This document shows positions 1-6,916 of a DNA stretch of 23,552 nucleotides, one piece after another. This stretch comes from an uncultured Anaerotruncus sp. (lineage in GTDB: Bacteria; Bacillota; Clostridia; Oscillospirales; CAG-272): contig CAJLZE010000035.1 in the NCBI GenBank assembly GCA_905210995.1, positions 1 through 23,552 on the forward strand, in the 5' to 3' direction. Every line of letters begins with the position of its first letter. The first letter of the stretch is position 1. Both the position numbers and the translations under genes were made by a program. Under the pieces are notes generated by a model. The model worked only from the letters and a program-made list of their open reading frames with translations, ran no database searches and was not told where the DNA came from.

Positions 1-33
1 GCTGCATCTCCGAACCTTATGAACTCGGGACGG

Positions 34-82
34 GTGAAGAGGAAAAAGTGAAGAGTGAAGAGTGAACAGTGAACAGTGAGGG
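34..82. repeat. Tandem 7-bp repeat GTGAAGA/GTGAACA
   Basis: Heptamers starting at 34, 48, 55, 62, 69 and 76 read GTGAAGA, GTGAAGA, GTGAAGA, GTGAACA, GTGAACA and GTGAGGG. A degenerate unit fills 41-47, so the phase is kept for seven units. No gene overlaps it convincingly. Such heptamer runs are plausible slippage-prone DNA at the edge of an interspersed repeat. I infer no function. Confidence 0.7.
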
Positions 83-120
83 CTGAGGTAGGTTTTGCCT
101 TTATACCCGCTTATCCGCCG

Positions 121-302
121 AAGTGGGAGCCTCTTTTTACTCCCTCAGTCGCCTCCGGCAACAGCTCCCTCAAGAGGGAGCCTTGGAAAGATTTCGAGCT
201 TCAAACCTGCTACACGGCTACTGCCGTAGGGGAGGGGCTCTGCTCCTCCCGACAATGAAGTTTAAGCAGATTCCAACGGCGGGAGGGGTAAACCCCTCCC
301 CT
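121..302. repeat. Cluster of short GC-rich inverted repeats, non-coding
   Basis: The stretch 1-445 carries no supportable gene and is dominated by hairpin-forming units. GCTCCCTC-AA-GAGGGAGC lies at 164-181, GGGAGGGGC-TCT-GCTCCTCCC (one mismatch) at 230-250, and GGGAGGGG-TAAA-CCCCTCCC (perfect) at 281-300. A fourth, A/T-rich hairpin GAAAAAAG-TGAT-CTTTTTTC lies at 417-436, just before the first promoter. The mix of CTCCCTC and GGGAGGG modules resembles the interspersed palindromic elements common in intergenic regions of gut Firmicutes. That family link is my impression and needs a genome-wide search. The small ORFs here are by-products of the repeat. Confidence 0.55.
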
Positions 303-445
303 ACTTTACCAAATTATATTTTCGGGATGGGCTGCCTCGGGCTTTGCCGGGCTTTGCCCCTACATTATCAAACATTGTTTGCTCATTATTTCGCTTTCAC
401 TGTTGTCTGCGGCGGCGAAAAAAGTGATCTTTTTTCAAAAAGCTC

Positions 446-474
446 TTGACAAGTGACCTTTCGGTAACTATAAT
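446..474 (+). promoter_or_regulatory. Sigma-A promoter of the GNAT gene
   Basis: A TTGACA -35 (446-451) and a TATAAT -10 (469-474) are separated by exactly 17 bp. The expected start near 481 gives a leader of about 120 nt before the start codon at 601. The leader has no recognised riboswitch motif. The surrounding sequence CTCTTGACAAGTGA ... TATAATATGA is nearly repeated at the promoter at 1313. Confidence 0.85.
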
Positions 475-600
475 ATGAGTTACCGGATGGTCACTGCGCT
501 TTTTATCGGGATACCGTGAGCGGAGGGGGAACGGTAAGCTCCCGTTTGACGCGCGGTCTGTCCGGTGTATGAATATCGGGAAAACGCAAAGGAGATCCTT

Positions 601-1227
601 ATGAATAAAGATAATGTTATCATACGCCCTGAAAGAGAATCTGATCACCGAAACACCGAAAGCCTGACGCGCGAGTCGTTCTGGAACGTATACCGCCCGG
701 GCTGCATGGAGCACTATGTACTGCATTGCTACCGTAATGACCCGGCATTTGTGCCCGAGCTCGACTTTGTTATGGAGCTTGACGGCGAGCTGATCGGGCA
801 GGTCATATACGTGCGCTCCGAGATCGAGTGCGATGACGGACGACGCGTGCCGATCATGACCTTCGGTCCTATCGGCATTGCGCCGGCGTACAAGCGCCGC
901 GGCTACGGGAAGCGCCTGCTTGACTATTCAATGGAAAAAGCCCGTGAAATGGGTGCGGGCGCGCTTGCCATCACAGGAAACATTCTGTTTTACGGTAAGT
1001 CGGGGTTCGTTCCCGCCAAAACCAAAGGCGTGCGTTACGCCGACGACCCGGATGCGGACTATTTTCTCATAAAGGAGCTGACGCCCGGATTCCTTGACGG
1101 TATATCCGGCACATATAAGGACCCGGAGGGATATTTTGTGTGCGAGAAAGACCCGGAGGGCTTTGAACGGTATGAGGCGACCTTCCCGCTGAAGGAAAAG
1201 CTCAGGCTGCCGGGGCAGCTGTTCTGA
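601..1227 (+). CDS. GNAT family N-acetyltransferase (YhbS/COG3153-like)
   Basis: This 208-residue protein is a single GNAT domain that would move an acetyl group from acetyl-CoA to an amine; its substrate cannot be read from the sequence. The acetyl-CoA pyrophosphate loop is visible as RRGYGK (about residues 99-104), preceded by the strand FGPIGIAP. It is followed by a helix and the motif FYGKSGFVP (about 147-155), which matches the YY-x-x-FGF signature of the YhbS group. The ATG at 601 is chosen because AAGGAGATCCTT sits directly upstream; an earlier in-frame ATG at 565 has no ribosome site. It is monocistronic, between its own promoter (446-474) and terminator (1236-1280). The family is clear and the specific role is unknown. 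Confidence 0.88.
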   Translation: MNKDNVIIRPERESDHRNTESLTRESFWNVYRPGCMEHYVLHCYRNDPAFVPELDFVMELDGELIGQVIYVRSEIECDDGRRVPIMTFGPIGIAPAYKRRGYGKRLLDYSMEKAREMGAGALAITGNILFYGKSGFVPAKTKGVRYADDPDADYFLIKELTPGFLDGISGTYKDPEGYFVCEKDPEGFERYEATFPLKEKLRLPGQLF

Positions 1228-1235
1228 TCTTTGAT

Positions 1236-1280
1236 AAAACGGGGAGAGGCGCGCTGCAAAGGCGCCGATTCCCTGTTTTT
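1236..1280 (+). terminator. Intrinsic terminator of the GNAT gene
   Basis: The outer arms AAAACGGGGA (1236-1245) and TCCCTGTTTT (1270-1279) pair with one G-U. They enclose a second stem GGCGC (1248-1252) / GCGCC (1262-1266). A run of five T ends at 1280. The hairpin begins 9 nt after the GNAT stop codon. Confidence 0.8.
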
Positions 1281-1312
1281 CCGTGTTCGTGTTGAAAAAA
1301 ATTGCTGTGCTC

Positions 1313-1341
1313 TTGCCAAGTGAGTCGGTTTGTGCTATAAT
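1313..1341 (+). promoter_or_regulatory. Extended -10 sigma-A promoter of the MBL/hydrolase operon
   Basis: TTGCCA (1313-1318), a 17-bp spacer and TATAAT (1336-1341) with a TGC extension just upstream of the -10. The start is expected near 1348, which leaves a leader of about 210 nt before the metallo-hydrolase start at 1558. Confidence 0.8.
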
Positions 1342-1347
1342 ATGACT

Positions 1348-1557
1348 GCAAGTTATAAAAAAGCTGCCCGCGGGCAGCTTTTCAAAGAGCGTTCGGTTAG
1401 CCGATGCTAACCATCGGTGTACCTTGCGTATGTTCGATTCCGAAGATGGATCACGCGGAGCTTGTGATGATATATCCGCAGGAATTTTATCGACGTGCAG
1501 CCGTTTTTTGGCGGTGCAACGTCGGAGCATGATGAAATAAGCTGAGGGAGAATAAAA
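1348..1557 (+). promoter_or_regulatory. Long structured 5' leader, possible attenuator
   Basis: This gene-free leader holds several hairpins. AAAAGCTGCC-CGCG-GGCAGCTTTT (1359-1382) is terminator-like and forms within about 12 nt of the predicted start. GGTTAGC-CGAT-GCTAACC (1395-1412) overlaps an alternative pairing CCGATG (1401-1406) / CATCGG (1412-1417), so the two cannot coexist. A longer imperfect stem spans 1491-1524 with a T6 tract in its loop, just before the ribosome site. No T-box, SAM, TPP, FMN or lysine riboswitch core is recognisable. Mutually exclusive stems suggest regulation by RNA structure, but this is inference. Confidence 0.4.
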
Positions 1558-2421
1558 ATGTCAAAAAAGGCAACCGAATTTCAGAAAAAAGAAATGAGCA
1601 GGATGTACCGCGGCAAGGAGATATTCAAGCCGCTGAACACCGGGTGGATCGATGAGAACGTCGCCTGTGTGCGCGAATGGGTGGCGAATATCTTCTTTTA
1701 CCGCAAGGGCGATACCACGATCATGATCGACGCGGGCTATAACTACGACCGCCTTGCCGAAAAAATGGGCTGGCTCGGTATCGATCCGAAGTCGATACGC
1801 CATATCCTAATTACACATCAGGACACCGACCATGTGGGCGCGGTCGAGGCTGACAGCCCGGGGCTTTTTAAAAAGGCAAAGCTTTATATCGGCGAGACGG
1901 AAAACCGATATCTCACCGGCGAGGTGCGCCGCAAGGTGATATATCATCTTTACAAGCTGCCGCAGGTGACGATAAACAACAAAAAGCAGCTCGTGCGCGA
2001 CGGTGAGACGCTGCGCATCGGGGATATAAAGATAAAATGCTTTCTCGTGCCGGGACACACATGTGGACACATGGTGTATCTTATCGACGATAAATATCTC
2101 TTTACGGGCGACACTATCTGGTTCGGTGCCGACGGCGGGTACAGCTTTATATCGGCGCTTGCGGAGGACAACAAGCTTGCCGTGAGGTCGCTTGCCGTTC
2201 TGGAGACAAGGCTGAAAAAGATGGGCGTGCAGCCGCTGTTTATCACGGGGCACACCGGGTGGACGGACGATTTTGGATTTGCTTTTGCACACAGGGACAA
2301 GCTCTGTTCGCCTTTCAAAAAGAAAGTGCACGACCCGTCGGCGCCCTATGATGCCTATGATGAATCCGACGATACGGAGGAGAATGCGAAGAGCGGATAT
2401 CTCGGGGGCGTGGGAAGATGA
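1558..2421 (+). CDS. MBL-fold metallo-hydrolase with HxDxDH metal motif
   Basis: This 287-residue protein has the metallo-beta-lactamase fold. Visible metal-site motifs, in order, are THQDTDH (H87, D89, D91, H92), GHTCGH (H167), TGDT (D185) and TGHTG (H232). The first motif has Asp where the canonical HxHxDH has its second His, which changes the first metal site; flavodiiron proteins have Glu at that place. It has no signal peptide, so it is cytoplasmic. The start follows GAGGGAG with proper spacing. The stop overlaps the next ATG by 4 bp (ATGA), so the downstream alpha/beta hydrolase is translationally coupled. The substrate is unknown; a hydrolase acting on an ester, thioester or lactone would suit the pairing. 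The C-terminal tail is acidic. Confidence 0.85.
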   Translation: MSKKATEFQKKEMSRMYRGKEIFKPLNTGWIDENVACVREWVANIFFYRKGDTTIMIDAGYNYDRLAEKMGWLGIDPKSIRHILITHQDTDHVGAVEADSPGLFKKAKLYIGETENRYLTGEVRRKVIYHLYKLPQVTINNKKQLVRDGETLRIGDIKIKCFLVPGHTCGHMVYLIDDKYLFTGDTIWFGADGGYSFISALAEDNKLAVRSLAVLETRLKKMGVQPLFITGHTGWTDDFGFAFAHRDKLCSPFKKKVHDPSAPYDAYDESDDTEENAKSGYLGGVGR

Positions 2422-3185
2422 AGGTATATTCGTTCGGAGATGAAAAAGCGCCCGCAGTCATGCTGCTGCCGGGCACCTGCTGCCACTGGAAGAGCAACTT
2501 CGGTCATGTTATCCCGCCGCTCGCGGTCGATTACCGCGTTCTCTGCGTCAGCTATGACGGATTTGACGAGAACGAGGACACCGAATTTACGACGATGATC
2601 GGGGAGACCGAAAAGATCGAGGCATATATAAGGGAACACTGCGGCGGGCGCATACGCGCGGCTTACGGCTGCTCGCTCGGCGGTTCGTTCGTCGGGCTTC
2701 TGGCGGCGCGGCGGAATATCCATATGGACTACGGCATTCTCGGCAGCTCGGATCTCGATCAGTCGTCGAAATTTGCCGCAAGGCTTCAGACCGATCTTTT
2801 GGTGCCCCTGATCTATCCTCTCGTGCGCGACGGAAAATTCGCGAGCCGTTTTCTTCAGCGGCGGCTTGAAAAGCGTGCGGCGGAAATGGGCGATTACGTG
2901 AACGCGTTTATGGGGATGTTCGGCGGTGCGCGTCCTTATGTGACGATGAGGAGCTGCAAAAACCAGTTTTATTCCGACCTTATCACGCCGCTGCCCGACA
3001 ATATAAGTGTTCCCGGCACCGAGATCCATATTTTCTATGCTTTGAAAATGGGTGAAAAGTACCGCGAGCGCTATCTGCGGCATTTTGCGCATCCGGTGAT
3101 ACACGAGCATGATCTGCAGCACGAAGAGCTGCTTGCGTGCTATCCCGAAAAGTGGGGACAGCTTGTAAAAAGTATTGTAAACTGA
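2418..3185 (+). CDS. Alpha/beta-fold hydrolase
   Basis: This 255-residue cytoplasmic protein has the layout of an alpha/beta hydrolase. An oxyanion-loop segment MLLPGTCCHW lies at about 15-24 and the nucleophile elbow YGCSLGGS at about 83-90, with S86 as the likely nucleophile. A late His-rich segment HEHDLQHEE (about 229-237) could supply the catalytic His. It is coupled to the metallo-hydrolase by an ATGA overlap and ends the operon; no clear terminator is visible before the sigma-factor promoter at 3206. The family is recognisable, but esterase, peptidase and lactonase roles cannot be separated here. Confidence 0.8.
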   Translation: MKVYSFGDEKAPAVMLLPGTCCHWKSNFGHVIPPLAVDYRVLCVSYDGFDENEDTEFTTMIGETEKIEAYIREHCGGRIRAAYGCSLGGSFVGLLAARRNIHMDYGILGSSDLDQSSKFAARLQTDLLVPLIYPLVRDGKFASRFLQRRLEKRAAEMGDYVNAFMGMFGGARPYVTMRSCKNQFYSDLITPLPDNISVPGTEIHIFYALKMGEKYRERYLRHFAHPVIHEHDLQHEELLACYPEKWGQLVKSIVN

Positions 3186-3205
3186 GAGCGCAGGCACGGT
3201 ATATA

Positions 3206-3234
3206 TTGACTTCTTCAACGTTTTGTGATACAAT
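3206..3234 (+). promoter_or_regulatory. Promoter of the sigma/anti-sigma operon
   Basis: TTGACT (3206-3211), 17 bp, then TACAAT (3229-3234) preceded by TGA, an extended -10. It resembles a sigma-A promoter; I see no obvious ECF-type promoter that would indicate autoregulation. Confidence 0.7.
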
Positions 3235-3269
3235 AAATTAAATATTATGTTGGAAAGGGAGGTGTGTTT

Positions 3270-3827
3270 ATGCTCTGTCTTCTGATGGCGGCAGCCGATG
3301 AGAGCGACCGCGAAAAGATCGTTTATATTTACACTGCCTACCATGACGACATGATAAAGTTCGCCAAGCACAGGCTGAGAAATGCCGGGGTAGCAAACTG
3401 CGACGGCGATGCCGAGGACGTGGTGCAGAACACATTTCTCAAGATCGTGCGGAACATAGATACGGTGGACACGGCGGGCGGAGACAAAAAGCTGCGGGCA
3501 TATCTGCTCACCATCGTGGCAAACGAGGTGCTTGACCTGGTCGGCGACCGCGACCGCTTTGACGAGATCGAAAGCTATGACGACGTGCCGTCGGACGACG
3601 ACTTTGTTGCGGCGCTCGAAACGCGCGAGAGATATGCCGCGGTCGTGAGCGCGATAAAGAGGATGAACGAAAAGTACAGCACGGTCATGTATTACAGGTA
3701 CTGCCGGGAAATGTCGATAGCCGAGATCGCGGCGCTTACCGGCATATCCGAAAAGGCGGTATACACGCGCATTGCGCGCGGCAAGAGGATACTTTTGAAA
3801 ACGCTGGCGAAGGAGGGTGCAATATGA
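3270..3827 (+). CDS. ECF-type RNA polymerase sigma factor
   Basis: This 185-residue protein matches an extracytoplasmic-function sigma factor. A region 2 helix set includes DAEDVVQNTFLKIVRNI (about 48-64) and binds core polymerase and the -10. A region 4 helix-turn-helix, EMSIAEIAALTGISEKAVYT (about 147-166), binds the -35. The ATG at 3270 is preferred over a GTG at 3264 because it is about 7 nt from GGGAGG. The stop overlaps the next gene by 4 bp (ATGA), the usual arrangement of an ECF sigma factor with its membrane anti-sigma partner. It has no long C-terminal extension. The signal sensed is unknown. Confidence 0.88.
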   Translation: MLCLLMAAADESDREKIVYIYTAYHDDMIKFAKHRLRNAGVANCDGDAEDVVQNTFLKIVRNIDTVDTAGGDKKLRAYLLTIVANEVLDLVGDRDRFDEIESYDDVPSDDDFVAALETRERYAAVVSAIKRMNEKYSTVMYYRYCREMSIAEIAALTGISEKAVYTRIARGKRILLKTLAKEGAI

Positions 3828-4507
3828 TGCGCAGCGCGGAATATACGGCGTTTGCACGGGCTCTTGAGGATGCCATGTGCGAAAAATATGACGGGGAACT
3901 GGCGATGTGCACCGAGAGTGCAGCCTGTTCGGCTATCCACTACAAGTCAATGAGCAGGATCGTCGGCTTCAATGTCCGCAGGAATGCCAAAAAGACCGCA
4001 AGGATCATCCGTGCGTTGATACTGGCTGCGGCGCTGGCGCTTGCCGGGTGTGCGGCTATGAATCTCTGCGAGGAGGATAAAGGTTATTTTGTCTTTACTC
4101 AGAACGGCGGCAATGTTGAGGTCAATGTGGCAGATGATGATTCATACGGCGAGTACCTGAACGGAGATATATATTGCCTGAGAAAGCTGCCGAAGGGCTA
4201 TTATATGAACGGATGGATCGACTCCCCGACCGTTTCGAAATTTGAGTACATAAATTCAAGCGGGGAAAAGATCTGTTTCAGGCAAAGTGCACCGAAGGGT
4301 TCGACTCACATTTACACGTGTGAGGACGGCAAGCCGTTTGAGTTCGGGCAGTTCGGCGGTTACGACGTGATATGTTCAAAAGTATCCGACGGCAGAACTT
4401 ACTTGTGGTTTGACGGTAAGTATATGATGTGGCTGGCGGTGCCGGATAGCGTGTCGGAGACCGAAGTATCGCGGATCATAGACGGCGTCGGATGGAGAAC
4501 ACGCTGA
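3824..4507 (+). CDS. Membrane anti-sigma factor-like protein (DUF4367-like C-terminus)
   Basis: This 227-residue protein has about 58 cytosolic N-terminal residues, one membrane segment (IIRALILAAALALAGC, about 61-76) and an outer domain of about 150 residues. The end of the outer domain, GRTYLWFDGKYMMWLAVP followed by a short helix, matches the DUF4367 pattern found in clostridial anti-sigma proteins. It overlaps the sigma gene (ATGA) behind AAGGAGGG. The likely role is to hold the sigma factor at the membrane until an envelope signal arrives. No zinc anti-sigma HxxxCxxC motif is visible. The segment ends in LAGC, which mimics a lipobox but is preceded by 60 residues, so lipidation is unlikely. 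A terminator follows directly. Confidence 0.72.
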   Translation: MMRSAEYTAFARALEDAMCEKYDGELAMCTESAACSAIHYKSMSRIVGFNVRRNAKKTARIIRALILAAALALAGCAAMNLCEEDKGYFVFTQNGGNVEVNVADDDSYGEYLNGDIYCLRKLPKGYYMNGWIDSPTVSKFEYINSSGEKICFRQSAPKGSTHIYTCEDGKPFEFGQFGGYDVICSKVSDGRTYLWFDGKYMMWLAVPDSVSETEVSRIIDGVGWRTR

Positions 4508-4513
4508 AAAATA

Positions 4514-4552
4514 AAAAAATTGCTGATATGCTTTGCATATCAGCAATTTTTT
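4514..4552 (+). terminator. Intrinsic terminator of the sigma/anti-sigma operon
   Basis: A perfect 17-bp inverted repeat: AAAAAATTGCTGATATG (4514-4530), loop CTTTG, then CATATCAGCAATTTTTT (4536-4552). The T tract is part of the stem, so it could also work on the other strand. Confidence 0.9.
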
Positions 4553-4645
4553 GAAGAAAAACGCGGCGAAAGGGGGTATTATATAATGTGGGGCAAAGGC
4601 AACACAATGGCAATGCTTACACAATAAAAGAAAAGGAGAAAAAGA

Positions 4646-5086
4646 ATGAAGAAAACGTTCACGCGCATTATCACACTGATTCTCGGCTGCTTTATGCTGC
4701 TCACCGCGGTAATACCCGCAGGTGCCCTTAGCCGCGGGGATATGGTCGCCACACTCGGCGATTCTCTGGATTACTCGTTTTACATTGACAAAGAAGACAT
4801 GGTGTGGATGACGGCATATTACAGCACCGACGCCGCCACGTTTGAGGTCGCAAAGCTTTCCTTCACCGTGCAGAAAAGGACACTCGGCATTTTCTGGACC
4901 ACGGTGGATATCGGCGTTGTCGGAAATGTATGGACCGATTACGGACACGAGCCGACCCATGACTTCCAGGGGCAGTTCCCGGCAGACGGCAAGGGCACAT
5001 ACCGAGGCAATTTTAAAATCGAAATAACTCACAAAGACGGCACGGTGGACACATTCAAGCGCACGCTTGAATACAAGGTGTCCTGA
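4646..5086 (+). CDS. Small secreted protein of unknown function
   Basis: This 146-residue protein starts after AAAAGGAG with a clear signal peptide: KK, a hydrophobic run IITLILGCFMLLTAVIPAG and a likely signal-peptidase I site after AGA (about residue 27). The mature part of about 118 residues is rich in beta-type residues (FTVQKRTLG, GNFKIEITHKDG), suggesting a small beta-sandwich. It has no lipobox, wall anchor or catalytic motif that I recognise. A TATAAT at 4582-4587 may be its -10, but no good -35 is present, so it could use an alternative sigma factor such as the one encoded just upstream. A bidirectional terminator follows. Confidence 0.7.
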   Translation: MKKTFTRIITLILGCFMLLTAVIPAGALSRGDMVATLGDSLDYSFYIDKEDMVWMTAYYSTDAATFEVAKLSFTVQKRTLGIFWTTVDIGVVGNVWTDYGHEPTHDFQGQFPADGKGTYRGNFKIEITHKDGTVDTFKRTLEYKVS

Positions 5087-5103
5087 CACCGGTACAGTAC
5101 CAA

Positions 5104-5148
5104 AAAAGCTCCCCCGACTCTCTTGAACGGAGAGGCGGGGGAGCTTTT
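5104..5148. terminator. Bidirectional terminator between convergent genes
   Basis: AAAAGCTCCCCCGACTCTC (5104-5122) pairs with GAGAGGCGGGGGAGCTTTT (5130-5148) with one mismatch and a 7-nt loop. Flanking A and T tracts let it end both the secreted-protein gene (plus) and the licCA-like gene (minus), whose stop lies 8 nt away. Confidence 0.85.
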
Positions 5149-5155
5149 ATCTGTA

Positions 5156-6916
5156 TCAGAGTGCGAATTTTTCGTTGAGATAATCGGAATAGCGCTTTGC
5201 CATGACATACCAGTTGTGAAGTGATTCACCCATAACGCCGCCGCAGGACTCACGGTAGAGTGCCCACACGAACCAGTAGTAGGAGACAACAGCGACATAT
5301 GCAAAGTAGTGGAAGAGCATTTTGTCGTTGAAGCTTTCGCCGCAATATTCCTTTACGAACTTTTCGGCGGTGTCGGTGTCATACATGGCATCCATCACAT
5401 AGCAGCTCACGTCGCAGCCGGGGTCGGCGTTTCCGGCGTACTCCCAGTCTATAAGGATGGTCTCGGTGTCGGTCAGCATCCAGTTGGGGGCATAGGTGTC
5501 GCAGTGGCAGAAGCGGGGAGTCACGCCGTCGCCCTTGGTCGCATCATAGCATTTTCTGACCTTATCCTTCAGCTCGTCAAAGTCGGTTACGGCTATCTCG
5601 CCGTTTTGACGCAAAAGCTTTTCTATGTCGAGCGCGTCCTCCCACGGTCTGAAGCCCCAGTCTACCTGAATGTTCTGCTCGTGCAGACGGCGCAGCACAG
5701 ACAGCACGCGCTTGGAATCTTCGAAATTCGAATAATCGGGAATGCGTATGCCCGAAACGAATGAAGATATCTTCCAGCCATCCTTTTCATCCATATAAAT
5801 GTAGGTCGGATCAACGCCGATCGATTTGCCGATCTCAAGAGCGCGTTTTTCGTTTTTGCGCGAGATTATCGCTTCTGTACCGTCGCCGGGGTGACGGTAA
5901 ACATATTTCTTTCCCTTGACCTCAAAAACGAACGAGGTGTTGGTGAGACCCTCTTTTATCGCCTTGAATCCGGTGATGTCCTCCTCGGTGCAGCCGAGAA
6001 CAGAGCATATGTTCTTCATGATCCTGCTGTGTGTATCCTTGACATAGTAGGTATCAAATGCGCGCAGCTCGTCGAGTGAGTCGAATTCAAAGATGATGCC
6101 GTCGGGATAGACCTTTACCTGCATGGGCGGAAGCTTTGACACGTTATCGGCAAGCAGCACCTCCCACAGCTTATCATCGTAATCGCCGAGCTCATGATGC
6201 TCGTTTACAAGGCGCAGGAAAGCCCGGCTGAAGTCGTTGTTCCAGTATGCGTGTCCCAGCATGACGTCGCCCTCTTCGCCGTAGTAGCGGACCTTGGTGA
6301 GGTTGCCCTTGGAGTCCTTGTCCATATACCATTCGCCTGTTTTTTCGGTCACATGGATGGATGAGTAGTATGACTGGTATACATAATCGGTAAACGGGTT
6401 TTCGGTGAAATAGTCGTCGGAGGAGCAGATATAGCTGTTGCCGATGTATTTCTGCGCGAGCCAGATGGTTTCGATATTGTTTTTGATGTGGAAATCGGGG
6501 TTTATTATGATCTTTACGTCGTATTTGCTCTCAAGGTAGAAGAAGGATTCCTTCTTGTAGCCGAGGACGAGCACTATCTCCTTGATTCCGGCGTCACGAA
6601 GCTGCTCTATCTGACGCTCGATGAGCACCTCGTTTTTGACCACGAGCAGTCCCTTGGGCTTTTCAAGTGAGAGAGGAACAAAGCGTGTGGACATTCCGGC
6701 AGCCATTATAATAGCATTTTTTACGTGATAAGGCTCAAGCGCCGTATATCCCGCATCAGTGATGCCTGCGGCATCAATATATCCGCGGTCGGTAAATTCG
6801 CGCAGCTTTTCGCTGACAAATCCGATCGATGTGCCGGTAAGCTCTGCAAGCTCGCGTACGCTTTTCTTTCCTTTGTTGCGTATCGTATAAAGCAGATCAA
6901 ATTCATGTCTTGTCAT
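5156..6916 (-). CDS. wHTH-phosphocholine cytidylyltransferase-choline kinase fusion
   Basis: This 586-residue protein joins three domains. Residues 1-60 are a winged helix (ELAELTGTSIGFVSEKLREF, a MarR-like recognition helix). Residues about 66-295 are a LicC-type nucleotidyltransferase with MAAGMSTRFVPLSLEKPKGL (about 71-90) and the metal-binding SSDDYF (about 165-170). Residues about 305-586 are a LicA/choline-kinase phosphotransferase with the Brenner loop HCDTYAPNW (catalytic D473, N478) and LIDWEYAG (D490, E492). Together the enzyme domains would phosphorylate choline or ethanolamine and make the CDP derivative used to decorate teichoic acid or other glycans. It overlaps the permease gene by 4 bp, so transport and activation are coupled. 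No licD-like transferase is in the window. Choline versus ethanolamine is not decided. Confidence 0.87.
   Translation of the reverse strand: MTRHEFDLLYTIRNKGKKSVRELAELTGTSIGFVSEKLREFTDRGYIDAAGITDAGYTALEPYHVKNAIIMAAGMSTRFVPLSLEKPKGLLVVKNEVLIERQIEQLRDAGIKEIVLVLGYKKESFFYLESKYDVKIIINPDFHIKNNIETIWLAQKYIGNSYICSSDDYFTENPFTDYVYQSYYSSIHVTEKTGEWYMDKDSKGNLTKVRYYGEEGDVMLGHAYWNNDFSRAFLRLVNEHHELGDYDDKLWEVLLADNVSKLPPMQVKVYPDGIIFEFDSLDELRAFDTYYVKDTHSRIMKNICSVLGCTEEDITGFKAIKEGLTNTSFVFEVKGKKYVYRHPGDGTEAIISRKNEKRALEIGKSIGVDPTYIYMDEKDGWKISSFVSGIRIPDYSNFEDSKRVLSVLRRLHEQNIQVDWGFRPWEDALDIEKLLRQNGEIAVTDFDELKDKVRKCYDATKGDGVTPRFCHCDTYAPNWMLTDTETILIDWEYAGNADPGCDVSCYVMDAMYDTDTAEKFVKEYCGESFNDKMLFHYFAYVAVVSYYWFVWALYRESCGGVMGESLHNWYVMAKRYSDYLNEKFAL

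Noticed and set aside
76..449. Short ORFs in the repeat block (60 and 108 codons)
   Set aside because: They consist of translated repeat sequence, lack ribosome sites and overlap palindromes.
1348..1557. T-box or known metabolite riboswitch before the metallo-hydrolase
   Set aside because: No T-box AGGGTGG-type core, no specifier/antiterminator layout and no known riboswitch consensus could be matched.
2355..3857. 500-codon minus-strand ORF across the hydrolase and sigma-factor genes
   Set aside because: It lies opposite three well-supported genes, has no ribosome site and no family motif; GC-rich codon bias on the true strand removes stops on the other.
4053..4061. LAGC in the anti-sigma protein as a lipobox
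   Set aside because: It is preceded by about 60 mostly charged residues, so the segment is an internal membrane anchor and not a lipoprotein signal.
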